This document shows positions 1 through 9,673 of a stretch of 64,000 bases of DNA, in pieces; the stretch's first letter is position 1, and each line of letters opens with the position of its first letter. The notes under the pieces are model-generated. The model had not been told where the DNA came from and ran no database searches. It saw only the letters and a list, made by a program, of their open reading frames with translations. The DNA is from HXMU1420-13 sp965249965 (GTDB lineage: Bacteria > Bacteroidota > Rhodothermia > Balneolales > Balneolaceae), in the NCBI GenBank assembly GCA_965249965.1, contig OZ252262.1:2108001-2172000 (forward strand), read 5' to 3'. The translations under genes were made by a program, and so were the position numbers.

Positions 1-1860
1 GATGATCCAGATGTAACTCGAAATACTGATTATAACATTGGTATTCAACGAGTGTACTTCTTAGATGAAGTGCATCGCAGTTATAACCCGAAAGGGAGCT
101 TTCTAGCAAATCTTAAAGAGTCAGATCCCAACGCGGTAAAAATTGGATTGACAGGTACTCCATTACTAGGAAGTGATTATAACTCGAAGATGTTATTTGG
201 GGACTACATCCATAAATATTACTACAATGCTTCCATTGCAGATGGATATACTCTTCGGCTAATTCGTGAGGAGATTGACACCCAATACAAATTGAAACTT
301 CAAGAGACACTTGACCAAATCAAGTTGCTTCAAGGGAGTATCAAGAAACAAGATCTCTTCGCGCATCAGCGCTTTGTTGAAGACATGCTGGCATATATTG
401 TCAAGGATTTTAGGAATGCTAGGGTGGCAATGAATGACGACTCCATCGGAGCAATGATTATTTGTGATTCTTCTCCTCAAGCACAGATGATGTTTGAAGT
501 TTTTCAAAAGCAGTATGCGGAAAATATATATACCAATTTGATGGCTGCTGATGATGAAAGCTCTGATCGATTTGTGGTACTAGATGGGTATTCAGACAAA
601 AAGATGACAGCCAGACTTATTCTGCATGATTATGGATCACGACAAGATCAAAAAGATTGGGTAGAAGAGTTTAAAGATGGAAAAGTTGATTTCTTGTTTG
701 TCTATAATATGCTATTAACTGGTTTTGATGCGCCTCGATTAAAGAAGTTATATGTAGGTAGAGTCATTAAATCCCATAACCTACTTCAGGCATTAACCAG
801 AGTAAATCGTACATATAAAGATTTTCGCTATGGGAATGTAGTAGACTTTGCTGATATCCAATCTGAATTTGATAAGACCAACAAAGCCTATTTTGATGAG
901 CTCCAATTAGAGTTGGGAGATGAAATGGAACACTATTCCAATCTCTTTAAATCAACCGAAGAAATTGAGCAAGAGATTAATGAGATCAGAAGTGTTTTGT
1001 TGTATTTCGATACAGAAAATGCGGAAGTCTTTTCCCAGCAAATTACTGAGATTGAAGATCGGGCAGAGATGCTTAAAATCACCCGTGCACTAAATAATGC
1101 AAAGGCGCTCTATAATTTGATTCGCCTATCCGGTAATTATGAGCTTCTTGAAAAGCTAGACTTTAGAAAGCTAACAATCTTATCCAGAGAGGCAGACAAT
1201 CATCTGGCACTAATAAATACCAAAGAGTCACTTGAGAATAATGTGGATAGCATGAATTTGCTGAATGTTGCTCTGGAGGATGTCATCTTTACGTTTACAA
1301 AAGTAAGTGAAGAGGAAATGGTATTAGCAGATGAGCTTAAAAACACTCTGCAAAAGACCCGTGAAATGTTGGGGAATAATTTTGATCCAATAGATCCGGA
1401 ATTCATTTCTTTAAAAGAGGAGTTAGAGCGACTCTTCAAAAAGAAGAAACTTACTGAAGTCACTAAAGATGAAATGGAAGCCAATATCAAAGAATTGGAT
1501 ACCATTTTTAAAAAAGCCAAGGAATTAGAACGAAAGAATAATTTGGTAAAAGCCAAGTATGAAAACGATGAGAAGTATGCTCGCCTTCATAAAAGGTTAA
1601 TGGAGAAAGATCCATTAACGGATAATGAGGCTAAGTTATTCGAGGTACTTCAGGATCTAAAAAGAGAAGTTGATACTCAGATTCTTCAGAACTCGAATAT
1701 GTTGGAAAACAAAAGTTTTGTTCAAAAAATGATGGGTAGAATTGTGGTTGATCAGTTAAAAAATAAACATCATTTAACCTTAGATTTGGATATCACAAAG
1801 CGCATAAATACCATGATTATTAACGAATACATGAACGAATATTACGGAAGAGTAGCATGA
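1..1860 (+). CDS. hsdR: Type I restriction enzyme R subunit, 3' part (partial)
   Basis: Motor and C-terminal part of the translocating/cleaving subunit of a type I restriction-modification system. The reading frame is open at base 1, so the N-terminal nuclease domain and Walker A motif lie outside the window. The visible part begins just before the DExH box (LDEVHRSY), followed by motif III (LTGTPLLG) and motif VI (QALTRVNRTY), the usual SF2 helicase order. The C-terminal third is helical and charged, as in HsdR subunits that dock onto the methylase. The stop overlaps the hsdM start by 4 nt (ATGA), so translation is probably coupled. A GTG at 52 is an internal codon, not the start. Family assignment is firm; the subtype is not resolved. 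Confidence 0.93.
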   Translation, partial: DDPDVTRNTDYNIGIQRVYFLDEVHRSYNPKGSFLANLKESDPNAVKIGLTGTPLLGSDYNSKMLFGDYIHKYYYNASIADGYTLRLIREEIDTQYKLKLQETLDQIKLLQGSIKKQDLFAHQRFVEDMLAYIVKDFRNARVAMNDDSIGAMIICDSSPQAQMMFEVFQKQYAENIYTNLMAADDESSDRFVVLDGYSDKKMTARLILHDYGSRQDQKDWVEEFKDGKVDFLFVYNMLLTGFDAPRLKKLYVGRVIKSHNLLQALTRVNRTYKDFRYGNVVDFADIQSEFDKTNKAYFDELQLELGDEMEHYSNLFKSTEEIEQEINEIRSVLLYFDTENAEVFSQQITEIEDRAEMLKITRALNNAKALYNLIRLSGNYELLEKLDFRKLTILSREADNHLALINTKESLENNVDSMNLLNVALEDVIFTFTKVSEEEMVLADELKNTLQKTREMLGNNFDPIDPEFISLKEELERLFKKKKLTEVTKDEMEANIKELDTIFKKAKELERKNNLVKAKYENDEKYARLHKRLMEKDPLTDNEAKLFEVLQDLKREVDTQILQNSNMLENKSFVQKMMGRIVVDQLKNKHHLTLDLDITKRINTMIINEYMNEYYGRVA

Positions 1861-3479
1861 CGAGCGAAGTAGATTTTAGATCAAAAACCAAAGCACTTAT
1901 TGATGATTTGAAAAGTGTTTGTGCCAATGCGGGTCTTGGTAATAATGCCAGTGAATACAAGGTCATCACTCAGGCTTTTCTGTATAAATTTTTGAATGAC
2001 AAATTCATTCATGAAGTAAAGAAAATAGAACCTTCTTTAGCTGAAGCTGATAATTGGGAAGAAGAACTGGTTAAATACAGCGATGAAGAATATGAAATGC
2101 TTACCTATCAGTTGAGTGCAGGCACCCCTGCTCTGAAGCCTAAACATTTTATATCAAGCTTATTTAAACGACAGAATGAAGAAGACTTTGCTGTCTTGTT
2201 TGATGACACGTTAGAAGATATTGCAAAAGAGAACAGTGCTATTTTTTCGGTAGTGACAGCCGGAGGAGCAAAAATTGTATTGTTCGAACGAATTAGCAGA
2301 GTAGTAGACGATAAACGAGATGAGTTTTGTAAGGCGTTAATCAACAAGCTCATGCCGTTCAGCTTTGAACATATCTTTCATGAAAAATTTGATTTTTTTG
2401 CTACCATATTCGAATACCTGATTAAAGATTATAACAGTAACAGCGGGGGTAAATATGCGGAGTATTTTACCCCTCATGCTGTATCCCGAATCATGGCTAA
2501 ATGCTTGGTTCATGGAGAAGTACAAAATGTGAAGTGCTATGATCCCTCAGCAGGTTCGGGTACTCTCTTGATGAACTTAGCCCATGAAATTGGGGAAGAT
2601 AAATGTACCATTTACACGCAGGATATCTCTCAGAAGTCTTCCAGCTTACTACGTTTAAACCTGATACTAAATGATCTGGTACATTCCATTCCAAATATCA
2701 TTCAAGGGAATACCATTCAAGACCCGTATCACAAAAGCGATGATGGGAAACTTGAAAAGTTTGATTATATCGTTTCAAACCCACCGTTTAAATTAGACTT
2801 TAGTGACTACAGAGACGATTTAGATACCAAAGCGAACAATGAACGATTCTTTGCGGGTATTCCAAACGTGCCAAAGAAAGCTAAAGATAAGATGGCGATC
2901 TATGAGTTGTTTATACAACATATTATGTTCTCATTAAGTGAGAAAGGTAAAGCTGCAATCGTTGTTCCAACAGGATTTATTACAGCTCAAAGCGGTATTG
3001 ATAAGCGCATTCGGCAGAAGTTAGTTGAGGAAAAGATGCTAGCAGGAGTAGTTAGTATGCCGAGTAATATTTTTGCCAGTACCGGTACCAACGTTTCTGT
3101 TCTATTTTTAGATAAAGAAAACAAAGGGGATGTAGTACTGATTGATGCCTCGAAATTAGGTGAAACAGTTAAAGAAGGTAAGAATCAAAAGACTGTTTTA
3201 ACTCCTGAAGAAGAAGAACAAATTATTTCAACATTTAATGAAAAACAGGAAGTTGAAGATTTTTCTGTTGTAGTTTCATACGATGAGATTGCTAATAAAT
3301 ACTATAGCTTAAGTGCGGGGCAGTATTTTGAAGTAAAGATTGAGTACATAGATATTACAGAAGAAGATTTTGATTCACAGTTGGGGAAATTCCACGATAA
3401 TTTGAAATCATACTTTAAAGAATCGAAACATTTAGAAGCTAATATTTTGAAGAATATTGAAAAGCTTAATTATGAATAA
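1857..3479 (+). CDS. hsdM: Type I restriction-modification DNA methyltransferase (M subunit)
   Basis: N6-adenine methyltransferase of the type I complex; with HsdS it methylates the recognition site and protects host DNA. At 540 aa it is normal length. An N-terminal helical HsdM_N-type region (about 1-150) is followed by the SAM-binding motif DPSAGSGT (from D229) and the catalytic motif IV NPPF (from N308), in the order of gamma-class amino-methyltransferases. The C-terminal part (400-540) is charged and probably contacts HsdS. It sits between hsdR and hsdS with overlaps on both sides, which fixes both start and operon. No missing catalytic residue is seen. Confidence 0.95.
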   Translation: MTSEVDFRSKTKALIDDLKSVCANAGLGNNASEYKVITQAFLYKFLNDKFIHEVKKIEPSLAEADNWEEELVKYSDEEYEMLTYQLSAGTPALKPKHFISSLFKRQNEEDFAVLFDDTLEDIAKENSAIFSVVTAGGAKIVLFERISRVVDDKRDEFCKALINKLMPFSFEHIFHEKFDFFATIFEYLIKDYNSNSGGKYAEYFTPHAVSRIMAKCLVHGEVQNVKCYDPSAGSGTLLMNLAHEIGEDKCTIYTQDISQKSSSLLRLNLILNDLVHSIPNIIQGNTIQDPYHKSDDGKLEKFDYIVSNPPFKLDFSDYRDDLDTKANNERFFAGIPNVPKKAKDKMAIYELFIQHIMFSLSEKGKAAIVVPTGFITAQSGIDKRIRQKLVEEKMLAGVVSMPSNIFASTGTNVSVLFLDKENKGDVVLIDASKLGETVKEGKNQKTVLTPEEEEQIISTFNEKQEVEDFSVVVSYDEIANKYYSLSAGQYFEVKIEYIDITEEDFDSQLGKFHDNLKSYFKESKHLEANILKNIEKLNYE

Positions 3480-4869
3480 AACTCAGTTAAAAGATGTAGC
3501 ATTACTAATTACTAAAGGAACAACACCTTCTACTATTGGTGAGTCATTTGTCAAAGAAGGTATCAACTATATTAAGTCTGAAAGTATTCGAGATTTTAAA
3601 TACTTAGATAAATCACTCTATCAATATATCGATATAAAAACGAATGAAAAATTGAGTCGTTCTCAACTTTTTGAGAATGATCTTTTGTTTTCAATAGCGG
3701 GAGCATATTTAGGAAAATTGGGTATAGTTACAATTGATGACATTCCCGCAAATACGAATCAAGCAGTTGGCGTAGTACGATTAGATCATTCAAAAGCCAA
3801 TGTGCATTATTTGTATTACTACTTCTCACAAAAATTGGTCAATGAACATATCAACCGATTAAGTTCACAATCTTCACAGCCAAACTTGAACCTAACCCTA
3901 CTAAGTGAGCTGGTTTTTGATGGTAAATCATTATACGAACAAGCAAAAATTGCTAAAGTTTTATCGGATTTAGACTCCAAAATCGAGCTCAACTATAAGA
4001 TCAACTCAGAGTTAGAAGCGGTGGCAAAGTTGATTTATGATTACTGGTTTGTTCAATTCGATTTTCCCATTTCCAAAGAACAAGCTGAAGTTATGGGGAA
4101 ACCAGAATTAGAAGGCAAGCCATACAAAGTATCCGGTGGAAAAATGGTGTACAACGAGGAATTGAAAAGAGATATTCCAGAGGGGTGGGGTGTAGATACT
4201 ATATCAAGTATTATCAAAAAAGATAAAAGTGGTGATTGGGGCAAAGAAGAAATTCAAGGAAATTATACTGAGGCGGTAACTTGTATTAGAGGAACAGATT
4301 TGCCTTTTATAAATGGGAATGAAATGTCAAATCCACCTAATAGGTTTATTCTTGAAAAGAATGAACATAAAATATTAGATGAATACGATCTAATCATAGA
4401 AATATCAGGTGGAAGTCCAACACAATCAACTGGAAGGGCAGCATTTATTATTGAAGAGACTATAGAGAGGTTTCAGAAACCGTTAATCTGTTCGAATTTT
4501 TGTAAAGCAATAACGCTAGATAGTAAGTACACTTTATATAATTTTTTCTACATATGGATGAGATTATATGATGCTGGTGTTTATTTTGGTTGGGAAGGAA
4601 AAACAAGTGGTATTAAAAACCTACTTTTCGATTCATTTGTCAATAATTATAAGATTGAAATTGCTCCACTTGAATACAGAAAAGCATTTTTTGATAAGAT
4701 TCACCCAATACATCAAAAGATTCAAAAGAACCTTCAGGAAAATCAAAAACTTGCAGAACTAAGAGACTGGTTATTACCCATGCTTATGAATGGGCAGGTT
4801 ACTGTAGGAGAGATTGAGGAAGAGGTGGAAGTAAATATGGCAGCCGAGCCGAAGGTGGATTATGGGTAA
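3472..4869 (+). CDS. hsdS: Type I restriction-modification specificity subunit (S subunit)
   Basis: DNA-recognition subunit that sets the bipartite target of the HsdRMS complex. Two target-recognition domains can be seen (about 1-150 and 225-400), each followed by a coiled-coil spacer; the first spacer holds the typical segment LAKLIYDYWFVQFDFP and the second ends in LRDWLLPMLMNGQV. ATG 3472 is preferred over an in-frame TTG at 3457: it overlaps the hsdM stop by 8 nt and gives a normal N-terminus. About 465 aa is usual. The extreme C-terminus (after about 440) is acidic and probably not part of the fold. Target sequence cannot be read from the gene. Confidence 0.92.
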   Translation: MNKTQLKDVALLITKGTTPSTIGESFVKEGINYIKSESIRDFKYLDKSLYQYIDIKTNEKLSRSQLFENDLLFSIAGAYLGKLGIVTIDDIPANTNQAVGVVRLDHSKANVHYLYYYFSQKLVNEHINRLSSQSSQPNLNLTLLSELVFDGKSLYEQAKIAKVLSDLDSKIELNYKINSELEAVAKLIYDYWFVQFDFPISKEQAEVMGKPELEGKPYKVSGGKMVYNEELKRDIPEGWGVDTISSIIKKDKSGDWGKEEIQGNYTEAVTCIRGTDLPFINGNEMSNPPNRFILEKNEHKILDEYDLIIEISGGSPTQSTGRAAFIIEETIERFQKPLICSNFCKAITLDSKYTLYNFFYIWMRLYDAGVYFGWEGKTSGIKNLLFDSFVNNYKIEIAPLEYRKAFFDKIHPIHQKIQKNLQENQKLAELRDWLLPMLMNGQVTVGEIEEEVEVNMAAEPKVDYG

Positions 4870-4925
4870 AAAAGAATCACGGAATTTTTATAATCGTGGT
4901 GAATGAGAAAATTTAAAATTTTGAA

Positions 4926-6530
4926 ATGGGGTTAAATAGGGTACAAAAATATTACAGAGATATTTCACAGAATGAGACTATTTCGAATTCCGATTTTAGA
5001 CTACTTTTTTTGGAAGTTCGAAATAATCCCTTTCTAGGTGATCTGATGTTCGACTTTGCTGATCTGACTGATGAGACCAAAGAAGGTCCATACTCTTCAA
5101 TCATTATTGGACCCAATGGTACGGGGAAAAGCAACATTCTAAGGGCTTTAATACAAATTTTTAGAGAGCTGAATGAGATCATTAAAACCGGAAAGAGAAT
5201 AAATGAGATTCAGGGTCAATTTCAGCTTATTTACTTAAAAAATGGAAGGATTATAAAGTTTGGAAATATTGCGGGTGTTGCCAATGAAGATTTAAATATT
5301 TCTCCAAAGATATATTCTTCCGAAATGGTTGAAGTTTTTGAAATCATCGATCAAGAAAAAATCAAAATTCAGCCCTCAGTTGAAATAGCTAGACAAGAGC
5401 ATTTGCCGAATGCAATTGCTGCCTCCTCAATTATGCTAACCGATAAGTTTCCTGTAATTAAGGAAAAAGATGATTTTTCAATCTATAACTATTTAGGTGT
5501 GAGAAGAACACCAAGTATAGCAGGAACTAGAACCTATGTAAGAAGAACGGTTGATCATTTAGTAGATAAAATTGATGATCCTGAGTTCATAAATAACCTG
5601 TTTGGATTAATGGATTTTTTGGATTTAAAAAAATCATTAACGATACAATACCATCCTAGATATCGAAAACTTCTATTTAATGGTCAATTAACTCGAGAAA
5701 TATTATTTAGTTTCTTTGACCGAAAAGAGCCTTTAATTAAAAGAAAAACAGAACCTAGAGGACTTCCGTATTTTGAGAGAATTTTAAATGACAATGAAAA
5801 AATTGATTCAATTATAAGATTCTGTAATACATTATCTTACGACCTAGAATTAGAACGAAAAAAATCGGTGGAGTATGACATAATAAATGATCAAAGTCTT
5901 AAAGGGGATTATTCACTATTGAAAGATCTACAAGCACTCGACTTTATATCCTATCCAACAATTTTACTAAAAAGGGTTAATTCTGATTATAATTTAGAAG
6001 AAAGTAGCTCAGGGGAATATCATCTATTATCTACTTTGATAGGTGTTTTAGCTACAATTAAGGAAGGATCACTTGTATTAATTGATGAACCCGAAATTAG
6101 TTTACATCCCAATTGGCAAATGAAATTTATGTACTACATTCGCCAAATATTTGAACGATATAAATCCTGTCATTTTATAATAGCCACTCATTCTCATTTC
6201 CTAGTTTCTGATCTAAAAGACGAAAGTTCATGTGTGGTTGCACTTTCAAGAGATTTGAAGAACAAGATAATTGCAGAAACTTTAAAATTTGATACCTATG
6301 CTCGATCAGCTGAACAAATTCTCCTTAATGTGTTTAAAGTTCCAACAACAAGGAATTTCTATGTTTCAGATAAAGTTGGCGAGATTCTAGAGTTAATTTC
6401 TAAAGAAACGAGGGATGATAACTTAATAGCTGAAAAAGTTCAGGAATTAAGAGACCATAATTTAGATAAGTTATCAAATGAAGATCCTTTGAAAGATGTT
6501 GTTGTTAAGTTAATGGAGAGGTATAGATAG
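4926..6530 (+). CDS. ptuA: Septu-like AAA/ABC-type ATPase (PtuA-like)
   Basis: Overcoming-lysogeny-type ATPase with a Walker A motif GPNGTGKS (residues 62-69), a signature-like SSSGEYHLLS, a Walker B LVLIDEPEISLHP (D387, E388) and an H-loop IATHSH. This order, the 534-aa length and the HNH gene one base downstream match the two-gene Septu anti-phage system, in which PtuA senses or regulates and PtuB cuts nucleic acid. The gene starts 56 nt after hsdS and may be co-transcribed with it. Related ATPases occur in other defence systems (Gabija, retron Ec78 accessory genes), so the Septu name rests mainly on the partner. No transmembrane segment is seen. Confidence 0.8.
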   Translation: MGLNRVQKYYRDISQNETISNSDFRLLFLEVRNNPFLGDLMFDFADLTDETKEGPYSSIIIGPNGTGKSNILRALIQIFRELNEIIKTGKRINEIQGQFQLIYLKNGRIIKFGNIAGVANEDLNISPKIYSSEMVEVFEIIDQEKIKIQPSVEIARQEHLPNAIAASSIMLTDKFPVIKEKDDFSIYNYLGVRRTPSIAGTRTYVRRTVDHLVDKIDDPEFINNLFGLMDFLDLKKSLTIQYHPRYRKLLFNGQLTREILFSFFDRKEPLIKRKTEPRGLPYFERILNDNEKIDSIIRFCNTLSYDLELERKKSVEYDIINDQSLKGDYSLLKDLQALDFISYPTILLKRVNSDYNLEESSSGEYHLLSTLIGVLATIKEGSLVLIDEPEISLHPNWQMKFMYYIRQIFERYKSCHFIIATHSHFLVSDLKDESSCVVALSRDLKNKIIAETLKFDTYARSAEQILLNVFKVPTTRNFYVSDKVGEILELISKETRDDNLIAEKVQELRDHNLDKLSNEDPLKDVVVKLMERYR

Positions 6531-6531
6531 A

Positions 6532-7185
6532 ATGCCTTACAATTATACTCTGAAAGATAATAACTACCAATTTGATGATAATGAGCAAAGAGTTATTCGA
6601 AATAATCTTCCACTAGAGAATGGGCATTGGTCAAAATCACAATTTAATACACTTAAGCAGAATCTAAAAAAAGACCATTTAAGGAAACAAGGTGATAGGT
6701 GTGGTTATTGTAGGAATTATGTTGAGCCAGATGGGTACTATGAGCCATTAGAGCATATTTTACCAAAATCTAGATATCCTCAATGGATGCTAGAGCCAAA
6801 AAATCTGATTGTAACCTGCAATACATGTAATAATCTCAAAGGTGATGAAAATACATTAAGAGCAGGATATAGTACTGAGAGATTCCCAGATGATTCAGAT
6901 GGGTATTTAATATTTAACCCACATTTTGATGAATGGGAGGATCATTTTCAGTTAGAAGATAATTTATTTATAACAGCTGTTCTGGATTCAAAAGGAGGGG
7001 AAACAATTAGAATATGTAAGTTATATCGATTTCATATTATGATTAAACATGCCCGAGAGAACAAAATCTCAAATGAAACTCAAATGAAGCGTTTTAGCCA
7101 TATGTTATATTTAGTAGAAAAAGATTCAGATGAATTCAACAGCATTAAAGAAGCAATAGATCATTGTTCAGCAAGAATTAATTAG
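6532..7185 (+). CDS. ptuB: HNH endonuclease, Septu effector (PtuB-like)
   Basis: Putative nuclease effector of the Septu pair. It carries a zinc-binding/HNH core: CGYC (near residue 57), then a beta-beta-alpha segment EPLEHILPKSRYP in which the first His is the likely general base, then NLIVTCNTCNNLKG with the second Cys pair and Asn. That arrangement fits the HNH family found in PtuB and retron Ec78 effectors. The gene starts one nucleotide after the ATPase stop, indicating a tight operon. The C-terminal 100 residues show no recognised motif. The pairing supports a defence function; activity is inferred. Confidence 0.82.
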   Translation: MPYNYTLKDNNYQFDDNEQRVIRNNLPLENGHWSKSQFNTLKQNLKKDHLRKQGDRCGYCRNYVEPDGYYEPLEHILPKSRYPQWMLEPKNLIVTCNTCNNLKGDENTLRAGYSTERFPDDSDGYLIFNPHFDEWEDHFQLEDNLFITAVLDSKGGETIRICKLYRFHIMIKHARENKISNETQMKRFSHMLYLVEKDSDEFNSIKEAIDHCSARIN

Positions 7186-7229
7186 TTTTGAACATGCATT
7201 TAGCAAAAAACCGGAAGACACAATTATTC

Positions 7230-7345
7230 TAATTAGCTTCTATAATAAGATCAGAACAGATTTATGCTGAAGAAATGAAGCGAAGAAGACCTAGAGAGTT
7301 TGATGAAATTATAACTCAAGCCCTTGAACATAGGTCAAATAACTA
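7230..7345 (+). other. Gap with a short coding-like remnant
   Basis: Between the HNH gene and the next CDS there are about 170 bases. One open stretch here lacks a start near its beginning and reads as a charged helical C-terminus (EEMKRRRPREFDEIITQALE) before a stop. It may be the tail of a gene lost by deletion, or chance. No promoter is recognised in it. Confidence 0.2.
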
Positions 7346-7357
7346 AGCGTCAGTTAA

Positions 7358-7813
7358 ATGGATGAATTTTTATTAGAAGAAGATGACTTTTATGCGATAA
7401 GTATTGCAGAATCGATCGCTGAGTTAATGCTGAAAAAATATAACCCTAATCCTAAGCAGATTGTTGGTTTGGGGCATGCTTTATATGCATTGAGGCGATT
7501 ACCTAACTCTACTAAAGGGATCAATTGTGAGTTTGGAATTTATTATGAAAATGGCACCTCCGAATTCAGAGAGTCGAAGTACATTGATTTCCGGATATTA
7601 GAGGATACTTTTCAGATTATTAGTGGGGGGCATGTCCATGATGCTCAAATAGGAGGGGATAGTTATTCAGATCCTGAGTGGGTTATTGAAATAGGTGGCT
7701 ATGCTTCAAGGAAATTATATATACTTTACTTAGAAGACGAAATACGAGAGTTTTTAAATTTAGGTGCAGAAATCAATGTGACAGATGACTCTGAAATAGA
7801 ATGGGAAGACTAA
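7358..7813 (+). CDS. Small acidic protein of unknown function
   Basis: A 151-aa soluble acidic protein with no recognised family. It has an N-terminal helical part (about 1-55) and then alternating strands with two Gly-rich turns (SGGHVHDAQIGGDSYSD and EIGGYASRK). No catalytic motif stands out, although the HVHD segment could bind metal. It is followed 12 nt later by a PD-(D/E)XK nuclease gene on the same strand, so the two probably form a unit. The acidic composition would suit an immunity or inhibitor role for the downstream nuclease; this is inference from position only. Confidence 0.6.
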   Translation: MDEFLLEEDDFYAISIAESIAELMLKKYNPNPKQIVGLGHALYALRRLPNSTKGINCEFGIYYENGTSEFRESKYIDFRILEDTFQIISGGHVHDAQIGGDSYSDPEWVIEIGGYASRKLYILYLEDEIREFLNLGAEINVTDDSEIEWED

Positions 7814-7825
7814 ATAGAAAAATTG

Positions 7826-9016
7826 ATGAACAATAGTTCAGAAATAGCCTCACTTGAAAAGTTTCTTATCGATAATGATGACTTTGAAAAATTAGAAACA
7901 AAGCTTTCTGGCTTTAATATTTTTGAGTCAATTGGTGCCGTTAGACAAGAGCTTCGGCATTCAGAGTTTTTATCATTTCTTTTAAATCCAAGCGAAAATC
8001 ACGGATTGGGTGAGTCTATTTTAAAGAGTACTCTTATTGATGTCATTGCTAACAATGATTTTAATACGATCACTGCTCTAGAGATTGAATTAAGTAGTTT
8101 TGACAATGTTGAAGTTCGAAGAGAATGGCGAAATATCGACATTTTGATAATTCACGAGGACTTAAAGACAGTCTTGGCTATCGAGAATAAAGTTGATTCG
8201 AGTGAAAGTAGATATCAATTAAAAACTTACTCTCAAACTTTAAATGAAGTCTTTGGTGATTCTTATCGAATACTTAAAGTATTTCTTACTCCAGATGGTA
8301 TTCCTCCACAGTATGATGAATCATGGGGAATATATTCCTATCAAAAATTTGCAAGTCAGATAGAAAGTTTTCTAAAGAAAAAGAGTGATGAGCTATCTCC
8401 AAAAATTACTCTTATGCTGAATGACTATCTAATCTTATTAAGGAGACATGTCGTGCCAGATCAACAATTAGTAGAGTTATGTAGAAAGATATATCGAGAA
8501 CACAGCAAAGCATTAGACCTTATTTTCGATTACAAAATGGACATCTATACAGACATCCAATCTCATTTAATCGAATTAATAGAAAAAGATGAAAATGTTG
8601 AACTTGATGATTCTAATAAAACGTATATCCGTTTCAGACCAAAGTCCTTTGATGAGATAGAACAATTAAATAATGGCGAAGGGTGGACTTCAACCAAGAA
8701 AGTTCTCCTTTTTGAAATTGAGAGCCGTAAAGACAGCTTAAGATTGAAGTTGGTAATTGGTCCGGCACCAAGTCATGCAACTCGGGAAAGCATTTTCGAA
8801 GCAGCTCAATCCAATAAAAAAATCTTTAAAAATGGGACGGGAAAATTAACAGGGAAATGGGCTACCATTTATAAGCATGATATTTTAAGTAAGAGCTACT
8901 ATGACAACCTTGACTTCGAGAGTATGCAAAAGAAGATGAACTCATTTTGGGAGAACTTTACTCAGAATGATCTCAAGCAAATTGAATCAATAGTGCTTGA
9001 AAGTCAAAAAAGATAA
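7826..9016 (+). CDS. PD-(D/E)XK nuclease superfamily protein
   Basis: Predicted nuclease of the PDDEXK_4 type often found in defence regions. The core is near residues 70-140: an acidic residue in RREWRNIDILII, then AIENKVDSSE (the E-x-K motif), then QLKTYSQTL, in the order expected for the restriction-endonuclease fold. The N-terminal EXXF/RHSEFLSFLLNP segment, common in this family, is also present. The C-terminal half (200-396) is mixed alpha/beta without a named domain. ATG 7826 is chosen over a TTG one codon upstream. The gene converges with a minus-strand gene whose stop lies one base beyond its own. Confidence 0.75.
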   Translation: MNNSSEIASLEKFLIDNDDFEKLETKLSGFNIFESIGAVRQELRHSEFLSFLLNPSENHGLGESILKSTLIDVIANNDFNTITALEIELSSFDNVEVRREWRNIDILIIHEDLKTVLAIENKVDSSESRYQLKTYSQTLNEVFGDSYRILKVFLTPDGIPPQYDESWGIYSYQKFASQIESFLKKKSDELSPKITLMLNDYLILLRRHVVPDQQLVELCRKIYREHSKALDLIFDYKMDIYTDIQSHLIELIEKDENVELDDSNKTYIRFRPKSFDEIEQLNNGEGWTSTKKVLLFEIESRKDSLRLKLVIGPAPSHATRESIFEAAQSNKKIFKNGTGKLTGKWATIYKHDILSKSYYDNLDFESMQKKMNSFWENFTQNDLKQIESIVLESQKR

Positions 9017-9017
9017 T

Positions 9018-9671
9018 CTAGCTAAAGTATATCTGCTCTAGTTTCTTTGAATCAGGATAACCGGCTCCATTGACCCCAATGTTTGATTCTGAAATAGTAA
9101 AAGTCTGTTCATCTAGAACTAATTGGCTACCTAGGATATCAATAATCTGCCTAGCATTTGTTTTCAGTGAGAATGCAATTTTTAGGTCAGGGTGTAATAT
9201 TAAATTATAGGTAGATACTTTTGGTAGCATATATTCTTCCAATGAAGATTTTACCAAATTCTTATATGCTTGGCGTTTTCGTTTATTCGGATTTGAGTAA
9301 TCCATCGAAAATGGAATAGAATCAATGACCAAAAACCCATCATTTGCAAGCATAGATAAAGCTTTACTACTTCCTTTGCTTTTATATATCGGCTCTCTAT
9401 AAAACGCTTTGCATAAAGCACTCATCAAAGATCTTGGATTGCTTGATGGGTCTAATACGTATTCAGGCTTACCTTTTTCCTTCCATGGGGGTGCCTCAGC
9501 AATTAGAAGATATTCAACAGTTCTATCCGGTATTTTTTCGACATATTCTTTCCAAATACCCTCGGTGTAAGAATGAATATAATTAAGGCGATCTAGAATT
9601 CGATTAATGTGTTCTTCACCATATAAAGAAACAAGATTTTCAAAAGACTTTGTGTATTTAGATTCAATCAT
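9018..9671 (-). CDS. Unknown protein, possible uracil-DNA-glycosylase-like fold
   Basis: A 217-aa soluble protein, last gene of a three-gene minus-strand unit. The segment YLLIAEAPPWKEKGKPEY (about 55-72) resembles the first loop of uracil-DNA-glycosylase-fold proteins, and a later short strand plus NLILHPDLK might correspond to the second, but the match is weak and catalytic residues cannot be assigned. ATG 9671 is preferred; it lies two bases after the stop of the gene before it, so translation is probably coupled. Its neighbours (a helical protein and an HNH nuclease) suggest a DNA-related or defence role. I do not recognise the family. Confidence 0.6.
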   Translation of the reverse strand: MIESKYTKSFENLVSLYGEEHINRILDRLNYIHSYTEGIWKEYVEKIPDRTVEYLLIAEAPPWKEKGKPEYVLDPSSNPRSLMSALCKAFYREPIYKSKGSSKALSMLANDGFLVIDSIPFSMDYSNPNKRKRQAYKNLVKSSLEEYMLPKVSTYNLILHPDLKIAFSLKTNARQIIDILGSQLVLDEQTFTISESNIGVNGAGYPDSKKLEQIYFS

Positions 9672-9673
9672 GA

